Positions 9,674 through 20,002 of a stretch of DNA of 64,000 nt are shown piece after piece (within the stretch, counting starts at the first letter, position 1; every line of letters starts with the position of its first letter). This DNA is from Candidatus Nitrosotalea sp. TS (lineage in GTDB: Archaea > Thermoproteota > Nitrososphaeria > Nitrososphaerales > Nitrosopumilaceae), in assembly GCF_011319465.1 (NCBI RefSeq), contig NZ_RCMB01000009.1, positions 1 through 64,000 of the forward strand. The letters run 5' to 3'. The position numbers were made by a program, and so were the translations under genes. The notes below the pieces were generated by a model. It worked only from the letters and a program-made list of their open reading frames with translations. It was not told the origin of the DNA and did no database searches.

Positions 9674-10257
9674 TTCTTTGGTTTTTTAGAATTTCCAAAT
9701 TCCGTTAAAACCCATTGTTCTATAAGAGGACATGTTCTCGGGCTCACTTCACCTTCTAGCGTACACTTTTGTTCTACAGGACAGATAAGACAGGGTGCAG
9801 ATTCTATCGATAAGGTGCTTACAGGGACATGAGCAATCTTAAGTTTGTATGTCCATCTTCCATCTTCTAAAATCTTTTCTCTTTTGATCAGGTGTTGCCT
9901 TTCAAGTTTTAGGGCAAGCCTTGAGCCATCTCTGCTTGAAAGTTTGAGTTTTTTCCATAATTCACTTTGAAACATGCCGTCATCGCCACGTTTTGCAACA
10001 TGACCAAGTACCGTTGTTTTGAGTTTTTCCATGTCCAGTCCTTCAATCTCAAAGTTTTCAATCTCTTTTTCGTCAATCTCCTCAAGTTCCTCTTCAGTAG
10101 GTTCGGCTTGCTTCTTCTTTGCCTCTGAAATCTTCTTTTTGTCTGCCTTGAGAGTTTTCTTTACTTCTGCTACAGGTTTCTTTGTTTCCGGCTTTTTTAC
10201 CTCTACTTTCTTTGCTTCAGTTTTCTTTGATGATTTTTTGTCTTTCTTTTTAGCCAT
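9670..10257 (-). CDS. Winged-helix transcription factor TFE-beta / RPC34-like with Fe-S cluster
   Basis: A 195-residue protein in three parts. Residues 1-50 are an unusually Lys-rich tail (AKKKDKKSSKKTEAKK). Residues about 75-142 form a winged-helix domain (GMFQSELWKKLKLSSRDGSRL, LIKREKILEDGRWTYKL). The C-terminus carries four Cys (156, 159, 165, 176; CLICPVEQKC...C) that fit the [4Fe-4S] cluster of the archaeal RPC34/RPC39-like factor, now called TFE-beta. Known members stabilise the melted promoter with RNA polymerase. Assignment rests on the wing plus Cys pattern. Another winged-helix protein with a metal site is the alternative. Confidence 0.75.
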   Translation of the reverse strand: MAKKKDKKSSKKTEAKKVEVKKPETKKPVAEVKKTLKADKKKISEAKKKQAEPTEEELEEIDEKEIENFEIEGLDMEKLKTTVLGHVAKRGDDGMFQSELWKKLKLSSRDGSRLALKLERQHLIKREKILEDGRWTYKLKIAHVPVSTLSIESAPCLICPVEQKCTLEGEVSPRTCPLIEQWVLTEFGNSKKPKK

Positions 10258-10332
10258 AACTATATCTCAATAACAATAACGTTACTCCTCACTAGTACTT
10301 GGTTGATTGCAATATAATAACATATGATTCAG

Positions 10333-10812
10333 TTATTGGACGTTAAATGTGGCAGTTACGTTTATGTCATTTTGATATGATTTGTCCTTCATATCGGCTA
10401 CAATCTGATAGGTTCCAGTGCTATTGATAACTGGAGAAAATATCTCATGAAGTGGAAGTGTAGAGTTTGTTTGGACAAAGCACTGTGAAAAGTAGGCATT
10501 CTGAGCTACGGCTTGTTTTTGAGGGGTCTGCAGATTGTAGATTGTCATATACAAGTCTCCACAGTCAAAAGAAGTGTTGTTTACTCGTACAGTAAAGTTC
10601 AATGGTGTAGATACAGGATATGAACTCAAAAGATTCACTATTTTGATATCTTTGCTGCCCTCTTGAGCAGGTTGGACTGCAAAGTTAATCTGCCACATGT
10701 TTAGTTGCCTATCAGGCTGTGCCAAAACGTTTGACAGAACAAATCCGCCAAGAATTACTGAAATCACTACAGGAAGTACAAAAACAACATAAGCTATTTT
10801 CCTTGCAGCCAT
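10333..10812 (-). CDS. Membrane-anchored extracytoplasmic protein, unknown function
   Basis: 159 residues with an N-terminal signal-anchor (KIAYVVFVLPVVISVILGGFVLSNV). A beta-rich extracytoplasmic domain follows, with several N-glycosylation-type sites (NFTVRVNNTS, NSTL, NSTG, NVTA) and two Cys that could form a disulfide (FDCGDL, SQCF). The fold resembles a small immunoglobulin-like or cupredoxin-like beta sandwich, but no metal ligands are evident. It is flanked by an unrelated transcription factor gene and a divergent ATPase gene. Function unknown. Confidence 0.7.
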   Translation of the reverse strand: MAARKIAYVVFVLPVVISVILGGFVLSNVLAQPDRQLNMWQINFAVQPAQEGSKDIKIVNLLSSYPVSTPLNFTVRVNNTSFDCGDLYMTIYNLQTPQKQAVAQNAYFSQCFVQTNSTLPLHEIFSPVINSTGTYQIVADMKDKSYQNDINVTATFNVQ

Positions 10813-10920
10813 TTTGTAATCTAACCGCGTGAATTCCCTTATATCTATTTGGTCGGAAAATGAAATCTCATGATAATTTTGACGAATAAGTTAAATCACA
10901 GACGGGGCAATAGCCGCTAG

Positions 10921-13008
10921 ATGCGACTTAGGAGATTTAGAGTTAGAGCTTATCGTTGCATTCATGATTCTGGTGAGATCAAAGTTGGAGATTTGGCCGC
11001 GTTCATAGGAAGAAATGAGAGCGGCAAGACAACAATACTTGAAGCTCTTACTCTACTAAATAAAGATCAAAAAGTTTCAGAGCTAGATCTCTGCGACGAG
11101 ATGGCAGAAGAATTAAAATCCGAAATTAAGCTCGCGGAAGGAGACTTTGATCTAAATGAAAAAGAGGTTGCGCTAATTAGAGAAAAATTCCCAAATCTTC
11201 AGGATATAAGAAAAGTTAAGATTTACAGGACAAACAAGAATCCCCGCGTCCAGTATGACTTTGGAGAGGTCAAGATAAGCGGAGAGGCAAGCAAAAGGCT
11301 CAATTCATGGGAAAATTTTGTAGACAGGATACAAGATTTTGTCAATTCCATGCCAAACGCCATTAGGATACGTGTTGATACAAAATTTCTACTAGTGTCT
11401 CCCCCAAGGACAAGAGACGTTTTCATGAACATGATGTCAGAATTTAACAACAACATCTACTTGCTTGCCTCAGAAGATCCACGGGTAATATCAGAGTGGA
11501 AAAAGATCTACCAGGATTTGGACTACATATTTGATAACATGTTGATAGGTACAACTGAAAGATCTGCCTTGGAAAACTTTGTTGAAGATAAGCTACATCC
11601 AAGATTTGTCTACTTTTCAGATTACAAAAAGATACTTGGAAACATAGACTTGGAAGAGTTCTTGAGAGAGACAAAGGGGATCAGAGCCAAGGGATTAGAG
11701 TATGTCGAAGAGTTTGACAAAGTAGAGACTGTTATGAATTTGTTTTATCTGGCAGAACTTGATGCAGAAAAGCTAGAAGAGGCTCAAGGTAGCCCTTCAA
11801 GGCTGATAAAGCTGCTTCACAATTCAAGCAGAAAGCTTAGTGATAGACTCAATCCCGCATGGAAGGGCGATCCCATTCATGTAGAGCTGAGATGGAACCC
11901 AGGAAACATTTTGAGTGTTGTAATATCTGATGTTCACAAGGACGGAACAGTCACCAATACAGGTCTTTTGAATAGAAGAGCTGAAGGATTCAAGTGGACA
12001 TTTTCTTTCATAGTAAACTTTGCAGCGAGACACAAAGAGCTGAGCTAAAAGAAGCAATACTATTGCTTGACGAGCCAGCAAGAAACTTGCATCCTGCACA
12101 ACAAAGAGGCATATCTGATCTTCTCAAAGGTCTTGCAGGGTCCAATCAAATACTGTATGCCACTCATTCACCGTTTATGATATTTGATTACACTCCTGGA
12201 AATCTTTTGGTGGTTGAACTTGATAAAAGAAAACACCTAAGCCACATTTACTATGATTATTGGAATGCAGACGACCAGACATTAATTCCCATATTATATG
12301 GTCTTGCAAGAGGACTAACAGAATCCATCGTTGACAGACAGATTGGATTTAATTCAAGACCAGTGATTATTGTCGAAACAATGTCAGACTGTATGTATCT
12401 AAATGCATTTGACAAATTTCTCAAAGATCCAAACCTATCCATGAATCCATTGAACATAGTTCCCGCTTACAGTAAAAACTCGGTCATGTCTTTGGCTATC
12501 TTTTACAGAAATCACGGATATGACACATTTGTATTGCTTGACAACACAGATGAATCTGATCAGATCTCAACCCAACTTGAATCAAATCAATTCAAAAAGG
12601 TTCAGTTGATATTCTTTGAGCTTGGCGGACAAGCAAAGCAGTTCTTGGAAGATCTGATAATTGATGAGGATTACCTGTATGCCGTGAATCAAACATACGA
12701 AGTTAAACTGAGAAAAGAGGGATACAAAGCTCTAACTAAAGAAATTGTTTCATCCAAAGGGAAAAAAAGCATAATTGATAATCTAAATGAGATTTGGAAG
12801 GAAAATCAGACATCTAGGATGGGAGAAATTCGACAGAGAGGAAATATGCAGATACATCTGTGAAAAAATTGCCATAGGCGAAACTGAATTTTTGACAGAT
12901 AAAACAAAAGACCAGTTTAGGACATTGTACAGACTAATAGCTGAGCGGATAAGACAGAATCAAAACCTAGGCTCACCGGCAAGCCTTCCCTACTCACGAC
13001 GAGAGTAA
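10921..13008 (+). CDS. OLD-like AAA ATPase (two frameshifts)
   Basis: About 690 residues after repair of shifts near 12030 and 12815. The Walker A (FIGRNESGKTTIL, residues 29-40) starts an ABC/SMC-type head. A long helical insertion follows, then Walker B AILLLDEPARNLHPAQQ and the H-loop YATHSPF. The C-terminal region, with VIIVETMSDCMYL and TFVLLDNTDESDQ, is where OLD nucleases carry a TOPRIM domain. The usual EGxTD is altered to ETMSD, so nuclease activity is uncertain. OLD-family proteins act in DNA repair or phage defence (Gabija GajA is a relative). No partner helicase gene is adjacent. Confidence 0.75.
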
Positions 13009-13124
13009 TTTAGCTGTTTTTTAGAATATTTACTTTACTCATAAATCATACAAGTAAAAACAACACGAATGAATGATTTATCATTAAGATTTAATTTAGA
13101 GGCAGGTCGCTCTTTCGTTGAGAA

Positions 13125-15275
13125 GTGTTATTAAAATCTACCATCCTTATCGTTTTGCTCATTAGCAGTACGTTTACCGGTCTCATGCCAATGGTACATG
13201 CTGCATCTAACTTGGTGACAGTAACCTCAACAAATACTCCAGACGGTAAAACGCAGATCCAGGTCACCAATAGTCCTTCAAGCACTTTTGGCATTTCATC
13301 TCTTACTTTACAGATTAAAAATGGAAATTTCAAATCTTTTACATTGGGAAGCGGTTGGATAGGAAAGAAAACATCGCCTACAACCATATCGTTCTTTGCT
13401 TCAAATCCAATCAGCCCCGGTAACTCAACAGTACTTACAATCAGCACAGACCAGTCTACTCCAGATCTTGTATGGAGTGCATTTGATTTGAATAACAATC
13501 AGTTAGGCACCGGTGAAATTGGAGCTCCAGTGATATCACAAAATCCTACCATCGAATACAAATCAGATCACAAAATACAAACAAACCACCGCCGCCCACC
13601 ATAAACCCAGGAATATTGGGAACATCGAGTTTCAGAATCATACCTTCAACACCGGCACCAGGTTTTGATGTTCGAGTCGTTGGACAAAGCTTTGGATCGT
13701 CAGCACCACTTGATTTGTATTTGGGAAGTCAAAAAATAGATAGTTTTGCAGCAGGCAGTGATGGAAACTTTGTAATCACCACAACAGTTCCTCAGAGTCA
13801 GCAGCCAGGAACTGCAGATTTTGTTCTAAAGGACCAGGCAAATAATCAGAAAACTTTTACTACATCCATAGAACCACCGCCGCCTCCTCGTACAGTAAAT
13901 CAATCAGTAGTTCCATTGACTGTAAATGTAGATCCTATCTTGCATCCAGGAGACACTGGATCAATTAGCGGTACAGCTGATCCCGGTAGCACTGTAGCAA
14001 TTTCCATAGAGGATTCAACAGGAACAAGCATAACGACATTTACAGCAACTGCGGATAAAACTGGAAACTATGCAGTGTCACAAATAATTCCTAATGACAG
14101 GCCGTTTGGCAAATACACAGTTGTAGTTTCCGACGGGCAAGATCAAGTCAGTAAAGACTATACTGTGACAACTACTCATCAAATCTCAATATCAACAGCA
14201 CAACAAAAGTATGACCCTGGACAAGTTGTGACCATAAACGGTACTGCAATATCTAATCAACCTGTATCTATCACAATAACAGATCCGACCAACAATCAGA
14301 TATATGCAAAAGATGTCAATGTTACCGCTGATGGAAAGATATCATTATCATATCCAATAGATCCTGCAGCCATTACAGGCACGTATGTTATCACTGCAAC
14401 ACAAGGAAGCGATTCAATTCCACTCTACATTGGAGTTGGTGCAGAACCAGTAACGCGTCTAACGGCCACTTTGGATAAATTAAATTACCAAATTACTGAC
14501 AAGCCTGTTCTTAGCATCTCAGCACCGCCTACTTCTACATTGAATCTTGTAATAGTAGATCCTTCTGATCAAGAAAAGTTTTCAGATATCATTTTAATAG
14601 GACCGAGTGGTTTAGCCACATATTCATTTAATTTAACATCCTACTACTCCAGGCATCTACTCAGCAGTACTAACCAGAGGAGATTCCAAGGTGCAAGACG
14701 ACTTTTCAGTAGGACTTCAGACTGGTTGTGGACAGATATCCCTTAGAACTGTAAAAGACACATACTCACCTGGAGATGGTCTCCTTATCTTCGGAAATGC
14801 CAACCCAGATTGTATAGTACAGCTTGCTTTATCAAATCCAAATGGACAGCAAGTAAAATCAGAACAAACATTTGTAGACAAACAAGGGATCTTTTCGGCA
14901 TTTGACTTTAGAATACCTGATGACGGGGTACCTGGCACTTGGAAGCTCGACGCTACAAGCGGTATAGATCACAAAAGTTTGGACGTGAACGTGCAATCTC
15001 AATCCTTAATGACGATACAATTGGATAAAAGTCCCCCAATCTATTCTACAGGATCACTTGTTCAAATTTCAGGAACTGGTGCAGGCCAGCAAGTTGGTGT
15101 GATTATTAGCATACTTGCAAGCAACTCTACCCTTGTTACTTTAGATATCCAGTCAACAAACCGTGGAGACTATAGTACAGAATGGCTTGTTCCAACATCA
15201 TTTAGTACTGGATCCTATACCGTGCAAGTGAAGACCATAGTTGGCACAATAACCACGCCCATAACAATCCAATAA
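13125..15275 (+). CDS. Large secreted beta-domain surface protein (two frameshifts)
   Basis: A signal peptide is clear (LLKSTILIVLLISSTFTGLMPMVHA, cut before AS). About 690 residues of repeated beta-sandwich units follow, each with the pattern YDPGQVVTINGTA, HPGDTGSISGTADPG, YSPGDGLLIFGNA or YSTGSLVQISGTG. These are Ig-like repeats common in thaumarchaeal surface proteins. Proline linkers (KPPPPTINPG and EPPPPPRTV) separate the first units. The start is GTG at 13125. Frameshifts fall near 13570 and 14670. No C-terminal membrane anchor is seen, so attachment to the S-layer or release is likely. Role: adhesion or envelope structure, by inference only. Confidence 0.75.
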
Positions 15276-15324
15276 ACTCCAAATTAAGAAATATTTTTTA
15301 CATCCACCAGCTTGTGAAGCATTT

Positions 15325-15837
15325 GTGAATCTAAAAGAGAGAATTGCAGAGATACCCGATTTTCCAAAAAAAGGCATATTATTTAGAGATATTAGCCCCC
15401 TTTTGAGAGATCCAGCGGCACTTTCACTTGTAGTAGAAGAGTTTTCAAAACGCATTCATCCCAAGGACGTAGACGTTTTTGTTGGTATAGAGTCAAGAGG
15501 TTTTCCGCTAGCATGTGCACTTGCTCTCAAATACAACAAGGGTATGATAATGGTAAGAAAACAAGGAAAATTGCCTGGCCCCACACATAAACTGACATAC
15601 AACATAGAGTATGGTACTGCCACAATGGAAATTCAAAGTGGCGCAGTTAAGAAAGGCGAGAAGGCTTTCATATGTGACGATTTGCTTGCAACTGGCGGCA
15701 CGGCAAATGCTGCAGCCAAGCTGGTTGAAAAGTCGGGCGGAATTGTTACAGGCTTTGCTTTCATCATAGAATTAACAGACCTGAAAGGATCTAAAGCAAT
15801 CAAGAAATATCGATACGAGTCACTGGTGAAATATTGA
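15325..15837 (+). CDS. apt: Adenine phosphoribosyltransferase
   Basis: Converts adenine and PRPP to AMP. Seen: [18 protein letters not shown], the [12 protein letters not shown] block, the hood segment [13 protein letters not shown], and the PRPP-binding motif [16 protein letters not shown]. Length is 170 residues, start GTG at 15325. It overlaps the start of the methylthioadenosine phosphorylase gene by four bases. The two form a salvage operon: MTA is cleaved to adenine, which this enzyme recovers. Confidence 0.95.
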   Translation: MNLKERIAEIPDFPKKGILFRDISPLLRDPAALSLVVEEFSKRIHPKDVDVFVGIESRGFPLACALALKYNKGMIMVRKQGKLPGPTHKLTYNIEYGTATMEIQSGAVKKGEKAFICDDLLATGGTANAAAKLVEKSGGIVTGFAFIIELTDLKGSKAIKKYRYESLVKY

Positions 15838-16628
15838 CAGAACAAGCTGAGATTGGAATATTTGGCGGCACTGGAATTTATGATCCAGGATTACTGAGCG
15901 AGAGCAAGGAGATCACGATAGAAACACCGTTTGGAAAGACTTCAGACTCGATAACTGTCGGAATTTACAAAGGCAGAAGAGTTGCTTTCATGCCCAGACA
16001 TGGTAGAAAGCACACAATTCCCCCACATCTGATAAACTTTAGAGCAAATATTTGGGCCTTCAAAGAAATGGGCATCAAGAGAATAATAGCACCGTCAGCT
16101 GTTGGCAGCCTGCAAGAAAAATTAAAACCCGGAGATGTTGTAATCCCCACCCAGTTTATTGATTTTACAAAATCAAGAAAGTATACTTTTTTTGAAGACG
16201 GCAAAGTAGTGCACATATCAGTAGCAGATCCCTTTTGTCCTGAGCTTCAGGAATCGGTATACAGTGCAGCAAAAAAGATGGATTTGCACTTGCACAAAGG
16301 CGCAACCTATGTCTGCATAGAGGGACCCAGATTCTCTACAAGAGCAGAATCCAAGTTCTACAAAAATGTCATAGGGGCTGACATAATAGGAATGACTCTG
16401 GTTCCAGAATGCCAACTTGCAAGAGAGGCTCAAATGTGCTATGCTTCAGTTTCCACCGTTACAGATTATGATGTATGGGCAGACAAACCAGTAACTGCAA
16501 AAGAAGTTTTAGAAACATTGTCGAAGAATGTTCAAACTACAAAGAATCTTCTTGGAATGCTTCTTGACCTGATTCCTCAGCAAAGAAGTTGTGCTTGTGC
16601 AAAAGCGCTAGAAGAAGCAGGATTTTAG
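15834..16628 (+). CDS. mtnP: S-methyl-5'-thioadenosine phosphorylase
   Basis: Phosphorolysis of methylthioadenosine to adenine and methylthioribose-1-phosphate. Motifs: [32 protein letters not shown] (phosphate and substrate site), [23 protein letters not shown] and [14 protein letters not shown] with the conserved Met/Glu region. Length is 264 residues, start TTG inside the apt stop. The close neighbour apt uses the adenine product. A methylthioinosine- or guanosine-specific variant cannot be excluded from sequence alone. It converges with a four-base overlap on the next minus-strand gene. Confidence 0.93.
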   Translation: MTEQAEIGIFGGTGIYDPGLLSESKEITIETPFGKTSDSITVGIYKGRRVAFMPRHGRKHTIPPHLINFRANIWAFKEMGIKRIIAPSAVGSLQEKLKPGDVVIPTQFIDFTKSRKYTFFEDGKVVHISVADPFCPELQESVYSAAKKMDLHLHKGATYVCIEGPRFSTRAESKFYKNVIGADIIGMTLVPECQLAREAQMCYASVSTVTDYDVWADKPVTAKEVLETLSKNVQTTKNLLGMLLDLIPQQRSCACAKALEEAGF

Positions 16629-16909
16629 TCGTCTGCAAAAGATTCTTTCGTGAGGCCTTCAGGTAGCGATATATCTCCGCGAACTAGCTTTTGTTGCAAT
16701 TCACCTATCACTGCATCCACGTCATAACCAAGCGTTACCAATTCCTTCTGAACTGATTTTGAAATTTTAGCTCCAATGTTGTGGCCACCAATCCTTCCAA
16801 AGGCAATTGCACTAAACTTGAAGGAATGACTGTCTATGTTAAAGATACCTGTTATCTTGGCTGCCATTTGACTGCCACGCACGCTTTTGATATGAACCTC
16901 AAGATTCAT
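16625..16909 (-). CDS. Conserved hypothetical protein (94 aa)
   Basis: A small soluble protein with no Cys cluster, signal or membrane helix. It has an N-terminal beta region ([23 protein letters not shown]), a Gly-rich turn ([17 protein letters not shown]) and a helical C-terminus. Compact, well-coded and probably in an operon with the upstream 132-residue protein, nine bases away. No family recognised. Confidence 0.6.
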   Translation of the reverse strand: MNLEVHIKSVRGSQMAAKITGIFNIDSHSFKFSAIAFGRIGGHNIGAKISKSVQKELVTLGYDVDAVIGELQQKLVRGDISLPEGLTKESFADD

Positions 16910-16918
16910 GCTGTGTTC

Positions 16919-17317
16919 TTATATCTCTACGGCTTTATTTACAGAGTTTTCAATTAAAAAGTTCCAGTGCTTGTCATCTTCTATTTTAAAGTCCTTTACT
17001 TTGAGGGTAACGACTTTTTCTTCCAAACATTCATGTTGAATTTCATCATCTTTCTTAATCTTAACAAGTTTCCATTTGTCTTTGTGCTTTTTCAGATTGC
17101 ATAGAAGAACTGCCCATTTCTGATCTGGAGCTATTTTTGGCATTCCAACATAATCGACAATACTTTCAATTCCAAGTTGTTTTTCTTCACAAAAGACTTT
17201 CTTGCACTTTACGCAACGCCAAATGTCTACAGAACCAATAGTTCGTTTTTCATAGTTTATGTTAGTAACTCCAAAGTAAACTATCTCATGTTTACAAGAG
17301 TCTTGTTCGTCAGACAT
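16919..17317 (-). CDS. Conserved hypothetical protein, zinc-ribbon N-terminus
   Basis: 132 residues. The N-terminal part has KHEIVYFG and WRCVKCKKVFCEEK, a CxxC-x4-C pattern which with the upstream Cys or His (SCKH) could bind zinc. The remainder is charged and mixed alpha/beta (KHKDKWKLVKIKKDDE). The start ATG is at 17317. It lies 23 bases from the end of the TrmB-like gene, so the three genes from 17725 to 16625 could be one transcript. Function unknown. Confidence 0.6.
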   Translation of the reverse strand: MSDEQDSCKHEIVYFGVTNINYEKRTIGSVDIWRCVKCKKVFCEEKQLGIESIVDYVGMPKIAPDQKWAVLLCNLKKHKDKWKLVKIKKDDEIQHECLEEKVVTLKVKDFKIEDDKHWNFLIENSVNKAVEI

Positions 17318-17339
17318 TGTTCCTTTTCAATATTGGGTT

Positions 17340-17725
17340 CTATTTAGTTCTTGCATCATCATATGGTTTTTCTAAAACAATCGATATGTTGTCAACCAGC
17401 AAATTCTTTTTAAAAGGAATATTTTCTCTCAAACACATTCTTCGATACATGTTAACTACAGCAAACCTTGGATGCATGGACTCAAATTCTGTCTTTGTAA
17501 TATCAATAAAGCCTCCCAAGGTCAACAAGATTTTTTGTCAGCTCAGATGCTTGCAAATCTGATATGCCAAGACTTTGTGCAACATCTTTTGCTGATTTTT
17601 TTCCTTCCTTTACAACCAAGACAAAAACTTTTGCTTGCATGCGATGATAACCGAAGTTCTGAAACAAGTTTTTCTTCAACATCGTCCAGATTTACGCTCA
17701 CAAGTGCTGAGACAAATTTTGCCAT
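17340..17725 (-). CDS. TrmB-like winged-helix regulator, short form (two frameshifts)
   Basis: Restoring shifts near 17655 and 17530 gives about 128 residues. The start MAKFVSALVSVNLDDVEEKL is followed by a winged-helix domain (MQAKVFVLVVKEGKKSAKDV, AQSLGISDLQASELTKNLV). The tail is GFIDITKTEFESMHPRFAVV, NMYRRMCLRENI. The LQASELTKNL helix is the presumed DNA-recognition helix, and the PRFAVVNMYRRM stretch resembles the PxRYRAVxP segment after TrmB wings. A sugar-binding domain is absent. Likely a local transcription regulator; target unknown. Confidence 0.6.
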
Positions 17726-17779
17726 AATTAAAGATGCCCAAAGCTATGAAATTAAATAACGAAGACGAACAATTCTGTC

Positions 17780-18355
17780 ATGAGACTAGTAGTAGGTATG
17801 ACAGGCAGTTCTGGCATTGTTTATGGAATAAGAATGCTTGAAGTTCTAAAACGTTGTAATGTTGATGTTCATCTCATAATGACTGAATGGGCTAAAAAAT
17901 GCCTGGCATTGGAAACAGATTTTGATTTAAGCCATGTCAAATCATTAGCAGGCAATTACTCTGAGGATTCCAACATGGCTGCAAATGTTTCAAGTGGCAC
18001 ACACAAAACAGATGGAATGATCATAATACCTTGCAGCATGAAAACGCTTTCAAGCATAGCTAATGGCTATGAAGAAACTCTTGTTGCACGTGCCGCTGGT
18101 GTTACTATAAAGGAATCTCGCAAACTGGTAATTGTTCCAAGGGAAACACCGCTAACGAGCATTCATCTTGAAAACATGCTCAAGCTTGCAAGAATAGGAA
18201 TAGTCATTCTACCTGCAATGCCTGGATTCTACAACAAGCCAAAAAATGTAGACGACCTGATAAATCACGTTGTTGGAAAGTGTCTTGACCAATTTAACAT
18301 CGAACACGATCTTTTCAAGAGATGGGGAACCTCAAAACCCTCAGTTGACAATTAA
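17780..18355 (+). CDS. ubiX: UbiX-family flavin prenyltransferase
   Basis: Makes prenylated FMN, the cofactor of UbiD-type decarboxylases. Seen: the N-terminal flavin site VVGMTGSSGIVYGIRMLE, the IIPCSMKTLSSIANGYEETLVARAA block, and the C-terminal VPRETPLTSIHLENMLKLA with PAMPGFYNKPK. Length is 191 residues. No ubiD partner is in this window. The gene overlaps the start of the downstream membrane protein gene by about 11 bases, suggesting coupling. Confidence 0.93.
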   Translation: MRLVVGMTGSSGIVYGIRMLEVLKRCNVDVHLIMTEWAKKCLALETDFDLSHVKSLAGNYSEDSNMAANVSSGTHKTDGMIIIPCSMKTLSSIANGYEETLVARAAGVTIKESRKLVIVPRETPLTSIHLENMLKLARIGIVILPAMPGFYNKPKNVDDLINHVVGKCLDQFNIEHDLFKRWGTSKPSVDN

Positions 18356-18913
18356 TAGCATATCTGCAGAGCACAAACTAGAATTAGATTGCAAAACCGA
18401 CGAGTGTTTATATTTGGATGAATGGTTGTTGATACAGAACAGATTGACTAGCTACAAGAGCCGTTATTCTAATGACAAGTCGTTTGATTTCATAATACCG
18501 CTTATGGTTTTACTATTTTTGGGAGTTGTATACGTATTATCATTAAGAGATGATGCAGGATATGTTAGTTTTATTTTAATTGGAATAACTGCCGTAATCA
18601 TGATTTATTGGGTTAGAGTACTCAAGAAAATGACAAAAGACAGTCAGCCGCAATATGTTCCCAAAGAATCAGAGACAAAGAATTGGGTGTATGATCTCAT
18701 TAAAGGCGATAATGAAATTGTATTTGTAGCAGAGGTGCCAGGCCAGAAGAACAGGTAACTGTGAGATTAATTAACGGAGTCTTATACGTACGAGGCTCAG
18801 GCCACTTTTCAAAGGAAGTCCCAATAGAGACAACACCAGACATGGGCATACACGACTTCAAATATAGAAACGGCGTCCTTACGCTAAGAATAAAGAAACT
18901 AGAAGCTCTTTGA
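18345..18913 (+). CDS. Membrane-anchored Hsp20/alpha-crystallin-like protein (frameshifted)
   Basis: Starts at TTG 18345, inside the ubiX end. Residues 1-45 are soluble. Two membrane helices follow (about 48-66, FDFIIPLMVLLFLGVVYVLS; about 73-92, GYVSFILIGITAVIMIYWV). The C-terminal domain of about 75 residues looks like an alpha-crystallin fold: DNEIVFVAEVPG, VTVRLINGVLYVRGSGHFSK and KYRNGVLTLRIKK, matching the PG, the central strands and the NGVLT strand of sHSPs. A shift near 18745 splits this domain. The soluble domain would face the cytoplasm if both termini do. Function inferred: membrane-linked chaperone or scaffold. Confidence 0.65.
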
Positions 18914-20002
18914 TTCTTCTAGCTTTGCTGGAAGATACTTGTCAGTAATATTTGTCAGTCCATATTTTGAGAATGCTTCCAACTCTGCTTTTCTCTTAAG
19001 TTTTAGAAAGACCTCCAATTGTTTCTTCCAGTTTCCTTCCTTGATATCTTGGGTCCTTTTGTAAATCATAGATTCTCTTAATGTCAGATTCAGTCATTGG
19101 AATAGTGGGAAGTTTGTATTTTTCAATGTCAGTAGCCCACACTCCAAGCCATTTGGCATCTGGGACAGTTAGTTCGCGTAAATGAGCAGCATTAGCTGAG
19201 CCAGATTTTATAACCATGGCAATGTGTTCTCCATACACATCTCCATCAGCTAGAATTACCACTGGAAGTCCCATTTCTTGATTCAACCTTCTCAAAAGGT
19301 TTCTTGTAGAGCGTGGTGCCTGACCTGCAGTATCCACTATAATTGACTTGAATTTTTTGTGCACCTTTTCTTCTACAAATCTTGTGAAAAGACCACCCTT
19401 CTCAATTGCTATGACTAGTTCTGCACTAGTATCTACCAATTCTGCACTGCTAAGACTTGGACCTATGAGATAACCATCAGGGTGATCAGAAAGATTCATT
19501 CTTTTGCCTTCATATCCCGGTACTGTATATTCAATAGTCAGGTCTCCAAATACACTGCTTCTCTCCTCAGGAAAGATGTGAAATTCTTCACGAGGGCTCA
19601 GGGTAACAGCTTCCAAGTCTACTATGATGTTATCAGATTCTGGCTGGTCTTCAAAATCAATACTAAATGCCTGAGAAGAATAGTAAATGTCTCTCAGTGT
19701 AGACGATTTGCCCTCTCTTACCAATCTATTAACAAAAAATGCAAGCCATGCAAGTTGTGTGTAAGAGCGAAGCTGTGACATGTTTCTTGAGCTTCTAACT
19801 GCGTTTGCATTACCTAGAATATACTGCCTTAGTTTCTTGTCGTAGACAATATTGTTTACAGATCTACTTGGAATAACAAACTGGGGAAACTTTCCTTGAT
19901 CAAGATTGTCATATATGTTAAGACCATGTTTTTGCAACAGAGAAAGAAGCTTTGCTTTTTTGCTTCTGCGGTTCTCTGGTTAGACTTGTTCTTCAATTTC
20001 AC
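18899..20002 (-). CDS. top6A: DNA topoisomerase VI subunit A (Spo11-like; frameshifts at both ends)
   Basis: Cleavage subunit of type IIB topoisomerase VI, which relaxes and decatenates DNA with subunit B. The main frame shows the 5Y-CAP region (QLAWLAFFVNRLVREGKSSTLRDIYYSS, with the catalytic Tyr pair), and the TOPRIM part (SAELVIAIEKGG, VVILADGDVYGEH). A shift near 18993 moves the last 30 residues (AELEAFSKYGLTNITDKYLP) to another frame. A shift in the A-run near 19965 separates the N-terminus, probably starting at GTG 20002 (KLKNKSNQRTAEAKK). It overlaps top6B by 23 bases. Confidence 0.92.

Noticed and set aside
10333-10812. Cupredoxin identity for the anchored beta protein
   Set aside because: The His-Cys-Met copper ligand spacing is not present; only two Cys and glycosylation-type sites are seen.
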